Of a stretch of 22,124 nucleotides of DNA, positions 14,162-21,800 are shown piece after piece. A program made the position numbers and the translations under genes. The DNA is from JAGQLF01 sp964437465 (GTDB lineage Bacteria > Patescibacteriota > Dojkabacteria > J137), in assembly GCA_964437465.1 (NCBI GenBank), contig CAYTGI010000020.1, forward strand, positions 1-22,124, given 5' to 3'. Position 1 is the first letter of the stretch, and each line of letters begins with the position of its first letter. The notes under the pieces are model-generated. The model was not told the origin of the DNA, ran no database searches, and saw only the letters and a program-made list of their open reading frames with translations.

Positions 14162-15468
14162 TGAAAATATTTACTCTAGTTATTGCTGGTTTTGGGGTTA
14201 TTTTATTTACATTTCTAATTATTAACCTATTATTTCCCTCTCAACAAGGACTATCAAATACAAATTCTGAAGATGAGTATATACTTTACGGTCCTTTAAA
14301 ATCAAAAGAGGTTTTCCTAGTTAGAAAATCAGACAAAGAGATTGTTCATACTTGGACTACTAATTATGAGCCTGGGATGCATACTTTGCTCTTAGAAAAT
14401 GGAAATTTATTAAGGACTGGCAGAATTGAAAATGAAGATTTTGGTTATAGAGCTGGGATGGGAGGTATTCTACAAGAAATAGCTCCGGATGGCAAAGTAC
14501 TTTGGGAATTTAAATACTCTGATGATAAAGTATTAGCTCACCATAATATTGAAGTAATGCCTAGTGGAAATATTCTCCTAATCGCATGGGAAAAAATTAG
14601 CTACGAAGAAGCTATTGAGAATGGCAAAGATCCAGATCGAGTTAAAAAAGATACTGGGTTATTGGTAGATAAAATTGTTGAGTTAAAACCTCTAGACAAC
14701 GGGGATACAGAAATTGTCAAAACTTGGAGAATAATGGATCATCTTATTCAAGATTTTGATAATTCAAAGCTAAATTATGGGGATATTACTATTGATAGGC
14801 TTAAAATGGACATAAACTTCCCACTCACTTCAAAAGCTGACTGGAATCATACTAATGCTGTTGATTATAATGAGGAGCTGGAACAAATAATGATCTCAAT
14901 GAATGGACAGCATGAGATTCTAGTTATTGATTGGTCTGAAAATAATAAAGGTATATTGGGAAGATATGGCAATCCTGCATCATATAAATCCGAAGAACCA
15001 AAATTATTTTGGGGATTACATGATGTGGAGTGGGTTGAAAATGGGTTTCCAGGAGAAGGAAATCTTCTTGTATTTAATAATGGAGCTGGGAGATCTGGAG
15101 AGAATAAAAGCTACTCATCTGTTGAAGAATATAGATTTATTGATGAATTTACACTTGAAAAGGTTTGGGAGTATTCCACTGGGGATCAAAAAACATTCTT
15201 CTCAGCTAAGATATCTGGAGCAGAAAGGTTAAAAAGTGGAAATACAATGATATGTGAGGGTGATTCAGGTACGATTTTTGAAGTAAATCCTGATGGAGAA
15301 GTTGTTTGGTCTCTTCAGAATGAAAGATTTGATCCTAAGTACAGCGATCCAGAGAGAAATCAAAGAAGGGAAAATTCAAATTTTATGTTTGATAACGGTG
15401 CTGTTTTCAATATTGAAGTGTACTATCCTACAGATTCACAGATAGTTAACCTTTTCACCAGAATCTGA
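14161..15468 (+). CDS. Arylsulfotransferase (ASST)-like beta-propeller protein, copy 2
   Basis: This 435-residue paralogue of the preceding gene is roughly half identical to it along the whole length, with the same signal anchor and propeller order. Long shared runs include the 'AIENGKDP' and 'VDKIVELKP' segments, which are also nearly identical in DNA, so the duplication is not ancient. Three of the four conspicuous His motifs are kept (AHH, NHTNAVDY, LHDVEW). The last one changes from His-Gly-Ala-Val-Phe to Asn-Gly-Ala-Val-Phe. It is translated from a TAATG junction and ends in TGA 35 bp before the Fur-family gene. The substrates may differ between the copies; no sulfate donor pathway is visible here. 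Confidence 0.78.
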   Translation: MKIFTLVIAGFGVILFTFLIINLLFPSQQGLSNTNSEDEYILYGPLKSKEVFLVRKSDKEIVHTWTTNYEPGMHTLLLENGNLLRTGRIENEDFGYRAGMGGILQEIAPDGKVLWEFKYSDDKVLAHHNIEVMPSGNILLIAWEKISYEEAIENGKDPDRVKKDTGLLVDKIVELKPLDNGDTEIVKTWRIMDHLIQDFDNSKLNYGDITIDRLKMDINFPLTSKADWNHTNAVDYNEELEQIMISMNGQHEILVIDWSENNKGILGRYGNPASYKSEEPKLFWGLHDVEWVENGFPGEGNLLVFNNGAGRSGENKSYSSVEEYRFIDEFTLEKVWEYSTGDQKTFFSAKISGAERLKSGNTMICEGDSGTIFEVNPDGEVVWSLQNERFDPKYSDPERNQRRENSNFMFDNGAVFNIEVYYPTDSQIVNLFTRI

Positions 15469-15497
15469 TTGATTATGCGACTAACTTGCAATAAAAT
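15469..15497 (+). promoter_or_regulatory. Promoter of the Fur-ZIP operon (leaderless type)
   Basis: TTGATT (15469-15474), a 17-bp spacer and TAAAAT (15492-15497) end 6 bases before the ATG at 15504, so transcription should begin at or next to the start codon. An inverted repeat, TATGCGAC (15474-15481) with GTCGCATA (15506-15513), brackets the -10 box and start codon and is a candidate operator. Confidence 0.5.
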
Positions 15498-15503
15498 TCA
15501 ACT

Positions 15504-15887
15504 ATGTCGCATATACATTTAAGAACCAAATACGAGAAAAGAATTTATTTTTTCATTAAGAGAAATCATGCTGTTACTGCTGCTCAGATACTGAAGGATG
15601 TTAGTGCAGATAAGGCTACTGTCTATCGGATACTTAAAAAACTTATAGATAGAGAGATTATAAAAGAGATCATTATTGACTCAGAGAAAACATACTATGA
15701 ACTAGATAGCTTAGATCATCATCATCATATTGTTTGTAGAAAATGCGAAAAGATTATTCCCATTGTTTTAACAAATGGGATTGAAAGAAAATTAACTTCA
15801 TTAGAAGACAAAATATCTTCCGAACTAAATTTTTATTTTTTAAATCACTCATTAAACTTTTTTGGTTTATGTAGTAAATGTAAATAA
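15504..15887 (+). CDS. Fur-family metalloregulator (probably Zur-like)
   Basis: This 127-residue protein is a compact Fur-family repressor. The winged helix covers residues ~10-68, with the typical 'KATVYRILKKLIDREII'. The C-terminal half carries the His cluster H72-H75, the structural zinc pairs C78-x2-C81 and C123-x2-C126, and H115, so both metal sites look plausible. It is shorter than the usual 140-150 residues, mainly at the N-terminus. It lies 2 bp before a ZIP transporter gene, which makes zinc the most likely effector; iron or manganese cannot be excluded. An inverted repeat over its promoter suggests self-regulation. Confidence 0.88.
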   Translation: MSHIHLRTKYEKRIYFFIKRNHAVTAAQILKDVSADKATVYRILKKLIDREIIKEIIIDSEKTYYELDSLDHHHHIVCRKCEKIIPIVLTNGIERKLTSLEDKISSELNFYFLNHSLNFFGLCSKCK

Positions 15888-15889
15888 CT

Positions 15890-16744
15890 ATGGAAAATGA
15901 AATGTTATTCTCCTTACTTTCTGTAATACTAGTCAGTTTTATTTCTCTAATTGGAATTGTGACAATATCATTAAAAACTGATTTTTTAAATAAGATTGTA
16001 TTGATTCTAGTAAGCTTAGCTGCAGGTACTTTAATAGGAGATGTTTTTTTTCATATTATCCCTGAACTTTATCTAGGTGATCATATTGATGTAAAAAGTG
16101 TCCCTATGATTATTATGCTAGGTATTCTAATTTTCTTTTTCTTAGAGAAAATTTTACACTGGCATCATTGTCATAGACCAGAAGGCCACACTCACAAAAC
16201 TAAACCGCTAGCAACAGTTAATCTTGTTGGTGATGGTTTACATAATTTTATTGATGGTCTTGTTATCGCTTCAAGCTTTACTGTCAGTACAGAGATTGGG
16301 ATAGCTACAACGATAGCTGTAATATTACATGAAATTCCTCAAGAGATAGGAGACTTTGGAGTATTGATTCATTCAGGTATGAAGAAGTCTAAAGCTCTAG
16401 CATTTAATTTTATTTCAGCTTTATTGGCAGTAGTAGGTGCAGTAGTTGCTTTATTGATCGGTAATATCTCAGAAGATCTTAACTACTTTCTACTTGCTTT
16501 AGCAGCCGGTGGATTTTTATACATAGCCATCGGTGATTTAATGCCTGAACTAAAGGTTGAGGAAAACTTAAAGAAGTCTCTTATACAATTTGCTGTTGTT
16601 ATATTTGGAATGTTCTTAATGTACGTTATAACTTACGTTGAGCCACACTTTCATGGTCATAATGAAGAAGCCGAAGAGCATGAAGGGGACGAACTACATA
16701 ATGATGAATATGATACTCATCATGAAGACGAAGACGATCATTAA
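15890..16744 (+). CDS. ZIP-family metal (zinc) transporter
   Basis: This 284-residue protein has about eight membrane helices. The ZIP signature in helices 4 and 5 is complete: H118-N119-x2-D122 and H147-E148-x2-Q151-E152, the binuclear metal site. A His-rich loop between helices 3 and 4 (from H90: Trp-His-His-Cys-His and Gly-His-Thr-His) and a long His/Glu/Asp-rich C-terminal tail should bind metal before or after transport. ZIP proteins bring divalent metals into the cytoplasm. Translation starts 2 bp after the Fur-family stop codon, a tight two-gene operon. Zinc is the likely substrate; iron or manganese is possible. Confidence 0.93.
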   Translation: MENEMLFSLLSVILVSFISLIGIVTISLKTDFLNKIVLILVSLAAGTLIGDVFFHIIPELYLGDHIDVKSVPMIIMLGILIFFFLEKILHWHHCHRPEGHTHKTKPLATVNLVGDGLHNFIDGLVIASSFTVSTEIGIATTIAVILHEIPQEIGDFGVLIHSGMKKSKALAFNFISALLAVVGAVVALLIGNISEDLNYFLLALAAGGFLYIAIGDLMPELKVEENLKKSLIQFAVVIFGMFLMYVITYVEPHFHGHNEEAEEHEGDELHNDEYDTHHEDEDDH

Positions 16745-16786
16745 TATGAGAATCAATCATAGGTAAAAGAATAGAAAATTTAGTGA

Positions 16787-16815
16787 TAGACTACTGTTAA
16801 AATGATGGATATACT
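16787..16815 (+). promoter_or_regulatory. Putative leaderless promoter of the MFS gene
   Basis: TAGACT (16787-16792), a 17-bp spacer and TATACT (16810-16815) end 6 bases before the ATG. The -35 box matches the consensus at four of six positions. Confidence 0.4.
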
Positions 16816-16821
16816 CAAATT

Positions 16822-18317
16822 ATGTCCGAATATTCTTCATTTAAGACTTTTGATTCTAAAGGGCTTTTACTTACAACTATTTTTATCAGTATACTAGGAT
16901 TTTTCCCTGGCACAGCTGTCAGTATTGGATTACCTAAGATACAGAGTGACTTAGGAGCTACAATCTCTGATATTCAATGGATACTAAATGGTTATGCAAT
17001 AATGTTAACTGTATTCATTCTAATATCAGGAAGTATTAGTGATATTCTAGGAAGAAGAAGGATTTTAATTATAGGACAGGTATTTTTTTTAATTGGTACA
17101 ATTTTATGCGGATTATCAATCTCACCAAATCAGCTGATAGTCTTTAGATTAATTCAAGGGTTCGGAGCTGCATTATGTATTCCACAAAGTTTAGCGATTA
17201 TTAATTCAAGTTTTGATAAAAAAATAAGAGGGCAAGCTATTGGTCTTTGGAGTGGCTTTTCAGGAGCAATAACGATTCTAGGTCCAGTAATTGCAGGGTC
17301 TTTTTTGGATGCTTTAGGTTGGAGATCAGTATTCTTTATTTTAATTCCATTTTCTCTAATAGCTTTCTACTTTACGTTCAGATTCATAGATAAATCTGAA
17401 AAAGTTAGAAAACAAAAGATTGATTATATTGGAGTAGTTTTATTAACACTATCTTTATTCCTAATCTCAATGGGATTAATAGGTGTTGATGAGCAATGGG
17501 ATTTACTCTTGGTGTTTTCTGGCTTTTTGACTTTAATCATTTTTGTCTATATCGAATTACGTATAAAACTTCCTTTGATTAATTTCAAAATACTAAATAG
17601 CAGTACTATTATTACATCCAATATCTTTACACTTTTCTTATATACACTGATTACAGTTATATCTTTTTATCTACCAATCTATTTTCAGCAGCTTCTTAAT
17701 GAATCAGCAACTTTAACAAGCTTAGCACTTTTACCTTTAGGTATCGTTATACCATTTATGACATTGTTTACTGGAAAATTGGCTGATAAATACGGGAGTA
17801 AAATTATGATGACAATTGGAGCAATTTTTGTTGGACTTGGTGAGCTGTTACTAATCATGATTAGTGACTCGTATTCCTTTTTTGGAATCGTCAGCTTTGG
17901 ATTAATCGTAATTGGTATAGGATTTGGATTTTTTGTACCTGCGCTAACTAAATCTGCTCTTAACGTAAATGAAGAATACTCAGGTTTTGCTTCAGGATTT
18001 AATAATTCTGTATCTCGATTCTCCGGGCTTATCGCAGTTGTACTGTTTGGTTCGCTANNNNNNNNNNTTATACAGAAGGAGTTACTAGAGAGATAAATGA
18101 ATTATATATTACTTCAGAGCAGAAGACAGAAATTATATCTCAAACTGATAAAATTCTAGAGATTGATATCCCAAGTAATTTAGAAACAATCGACCGTTCT
18201 AATGTCGATGAAATTCTTGGTGGTGAATTCTTAAATTCTATTAGAATTCAATTTTTTATTCTAGCGATTCTTTCTTTCATTTCTGCATTCATTGCATATA
18301 TTTATATCAAAGAATAA
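16822..18317 (+). CDS. MFS exporter, DHA2 (EmrB/QacA) type, interrupted by a scaffold gap
   Basis: This is a drug:proton antiporter-type membrane protein with about 14 helices. Motif A is Gly-Ser-Ile-Ser-Asp-Ile-Leu-Gly-Arg-Arg-Arg after helix 2. Motif C, in helix 5, is 'LGPVIAGSFLDALGWR', which points to an antiporter. Ten Ns at 18058-18067 interrupt the gene just after helix 13. The apparent frame ends soon after, at 18096, but a second frame opens right after the gap and runs to TAA 18315-18317. It encodes an extracellular loop and a final helix 'QFFILAILSFISAFIAYIYI'. So the gene is most likely intact and the gap length is wrong: it should be 2 modulo 3. The exported compound is unknown. 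Confidence 0.85.
18058..18067. other. Scaffold gap (10 N) in the MFS gene
   Basis: Ten N bases separate the two coding parts of the MFS exporter. The frames before and after do not match at this length, which shows that the number is a placeholder. Confidence 0.95.
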
Positions 18318-18320
18318 CTC

Positions 18321-18349
18321 TTGTCATAATTCGCTTCAGGCAGTAAAAT
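18321..18349 (+). promoter_or_regulatory. Promoter of the small membrane protein gene
   Basis: TTGTCA (18321-18326), a 17-bp spacer and TAAAAT (18344-18349) lie 10 bases before the ATG at 18360. The expected leader is only ~3-4 nt. Confidence 0.55.
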
Positions 18350-18359
18350 TACTCCGATT

Positions 18360-18884
18360 ATGATCAAGTTAATAAGAGAAAACCTAATATTTATAGGAGC
18401 AGCTTTTATAGTTGTAATAATTTTGATTGTTGTACTTTCCATATTTCAAGGCAGGACCAACATTCAGATAGTTAGGTCAGCAGATGATGCTGGTAGAATA
18501 TATGGTCTTTATGAGAAAAGGCATGTTACTGCTGCTGGTAATTTTCTTGTTGAATATGAGTATCCCGAAGGATGGTTGATTAACGAGAATGTAATAACAA
18601 GTCCTGAAGGAGTTTATGGTCCTGAACAAATTAAAATGTATTTTGTATTTGAAAGATATGAGGAAAGTTATAAATACTCTAAAAAGAGATTTGGGGAACG
18701 TTTAATGTATTGGAATGAATATACAACTGAACAAGGAAATTATAATAGAAAGGTAGTTAATGTGTACTGGCCTTTAGATAGTGTCAATAGCTCAGTTCGT
18801 TTTACTTGCTCAGGTCCAAATGAACATAAGGGTGAAGTTGTGCAAGAGTGTGAAAAATTTATCCTTTCTTTTAGATTAAGCTAA
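18360..18884 (+). CDS. Single-pass membrane protein of unknown function
   Basis: This 174-residue protein has one N-terminal membrane anchor (~residues 8-29) preceded by basic residues, so the rest should be outside. The exposed part has a 'VEYEYPEGWLI' segment and alternating strands that recall PsbP-like folds, but the likeness is too weak to assign. Two Cys near the C-terminus, in 'FTCSGPNEHKG' and 'VQECEKF', could form a disulfide. It has its own promoter, and its stop codon lies 3 bp from the convergent stop of the giant surface protein. No terminator is visible between them. Confidence 0.6.
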   Translation: MIKLIRENLIFIGAAFIVVIILIVVLSIFQGRTNIQIVRSADDAGRIYGLYEKRHVTAAGNFLVEYEYPEGWLINENVITSPEGVYGPEQIKMYFVFERYEESYKYSKKRFGERLMYWNEYTTEQGNYNRKVVNVYWPLDSVNSSVRFTCSGPNEHKGEVVQECEKFILSFRLS

Positions 18885-18887
18885 GAG

Positions 18888-21800
18888 TTATTTTTCTTTT
18901 CCTCTCTCTGACCTTCTTTCTAGAACATTCTCTACCCTATCATTGTATGGTAGGAGGCTATTTAAAAATGTAAATACAATCTTGTCATCGATAAACTTAT
19001 TTAGAAATCCAATTTTGTATGTGAATAAACCAGTTAGGATTAATAATGCTCCAGTAAGTATTATAAAATGATTTGTCCCAAGCCCTGTCTTTGGTAGGGG
19101 AACCTCGCCTTTTCCAGGTTCTTGTGGAGCTGGTGCAGGTGGAGGGGTAGGATCTGTTGGTGTGACAATCGGATCAGGTGTTATGATTGCTGGGACAATT
19201 AATTCAGAAACCTCAACGTTATGAGCATCTTCAGATACAGGATCATTATTTTCGTCAATTAAAACAACTATGTTTTCATAAACTCCAGGGTTATCTCTTG
19301 ATATAGTTACGGTGTATGTGAAAGTTAATACTACACCTGGGTTTAATTCCAATCCTGCCCATGTTATTACTCCATTATTGAGTTCACCAAAGTCTGGATC
19401 AATATTTGAGACCATCGAATCATTAATCTTTGAATCAAGTGTATCCCTTACTGTATAGTCAACTACGTTATTTTCACCAATATTTCTCAAAGTAATAATG
19501 TAATCGAAAATTACCTCATTTTCACTAACCTCCCTACTTGAAGACTTTGATAAGCTTAGGTCTATGTCTGTATTTACATTAATGATTTCGGAATCTTCAT
19601 CAACTACTTCATCATTGATCAGCAATTCTGATAGGTTTTCAATCTCTTCAGGGCCGACAGGAGCGTATGAGCTAGGATCTAAGATGATTGTATAACTAAA
19701 AGTCTTAGTTTCAAATGATTCAAAACTTAGATCTCCCCAAACTATATTATCTAGATTTACACCTATACTTGTTGAAGGAGGGGATATATTATCTATGTCA
19801 GTAACACCATCTGGAAGTGTGTCAATAACGCTTATATTGTCAATAGGGAAATTATTAGGATTATTTACTTCAAGAGTATAGTCAATTTCAGCCCTAGTAT
19901 TATCTACATAAATTAGTTCTCCAGATTTGGTAATATCAGGTTCATCAAACACTAAATTTACAGTTTCATCATCCTCATCTAAGACAGTTTCTGAATCTAT
20001 TTCTAAGACGGAAGCTATGTTTACTAATTGCCCAAAATTATCAGAAGGAACGACCAGTACGTAAGTTAAGGTTATAGATGAAGATTCTGCTATTTCAATA
20101 TCTTCCCACAATATTATATTGCTTTGTAAGTTGTATATACCTCCATTCGAGATGTTTATAGCATTATCTACACCTGTAGGAAGTCGGTCTCTTATATCAA
20201 ATACTCTTGCTTCATCAGGGGTATTCATTACCTGAATGGTATATTCAATAAGTGCCCGCTCACTATTTATTTCATCTATACTTCCTTCTTTTGTAATTTC
20301 TGGATTTGGAACAGGTTGGCAGTTGTTTGTACATCCATTTTCGTTTGAGTAATAGTTGTTAGCTCCTCCATTACACGTAGTTGATGTTGGTACTGTTACA
20401 GATTCACATACATAGTTTTCTAGATCACATAAAAAGCATTGTTTTGTTGGTTCGTTACAACCTTGTGTACATTGATTATTTGAATCGTAAATACCATTTG
20501 TTCCATCACATGTGGTATTTTCTGTAACTTGTACAGTCTCACAGGTAAATGTTTCTTGATTACACTGGAAGCATTGTTTTGTAGGTTCTATACAGTTATT
20601 GTTACAACTATTAGATGTATTATAGTATTCTCCGGATCCATCACAAACTGTTGATTCAGGAACTGTTTCAGAAGAACATGTATAGCTCTCAGTGTCACAT
20701 AAGAAACACTGTTTTGTTGGTTCTGCACAATCCTCAGCTACAAAAGTTGTTATATTTGAAAATTGACCTTGCTGATTACCTCCGTATTCATAAAAGACCT
20801 TTGTAGCGTATCTTTGGCCAGGGACTAAAGTTAGAGTATCCTCTCTAGTTAGACCTGCTCTACCAGTAAAACCATCTGGAATATTATTTACTCTAAAAGT
20901 ATTACTATCAAAAACTCTTCTATAGAAATTTTCATCGAAGCTACTTGGATTTATATTATTAATATTAACTCTTTTTATATCTACCCACATCCTAGTAACT
21001 TCAACAGGTGAATTTGATATCGGTGCCCATGAGAGTGTAGCTTTGGATGTCCCATTTACACATGTAGGATCTGGTGAATTTAAGGTTGGAATTACTGTAC
21101 AATCTTCTGCAACAAAAGTAACAGTATTAGAATACAATCCTTGTCTATTGCCACCAAATTCGTAGAAAACCTTAACCGCGTAAGTTTGTCCTGGAATTAA
21201 TACAAGTTCTTCTGAGCTTGATATTGCTCCTCTTCCTGTGAATCCAGTTGGGATATTGTTTACACTGAATGTATTGTTATCAAAAACTCTTCTATAGTAA
21301 TAATTTCCAAAATTTGTAGGCGTAGAATTATTTTCGACAGGTTTTATATCCACCCACATTCGAGTAACCTCAGAAGGTGCATTTTGAATCTGACCCCAGG
21401 ACAGAGAGGCACGTGATGTATTTTGAGTGCAGGTAGATGTGGGGCTAGTCAAGTCAGGCAAATTTACTGGAGGTGGTTGACATTCATCTATAGTGAACGT
21501 ATTCTCATTTCCTCTCTGGGATGATTCTTCATAAAATACTCTTACTCGATAGTTTAATCCAGGTTCAAATGATAGGGTACCTCTATTTGAATCTTGTGTG
21601 GCAGTGAAATTATTTGGTGCAACTGTCGAAGTTGTTCTTGCTGAGTTAATAGATCTTTGCCACCATCCATTACTCCATAGACCTTGAGTAATCTCAACTC
21701 TATACCCATTAGCTCCTTGACCAGCTGATAACCAGTTTATTCTAACCTGGTTAGGGTTACCGTCTACGCAACTTACAATTGGAGCATCTGCTTGAGATGG

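Noticed and set aside
14927..15232. 101-codon frame inside the second sulfotransferase-like gene
   Set aside because: It is a shifted-frame shadow; the main frame has clear propeller repeats throughout.
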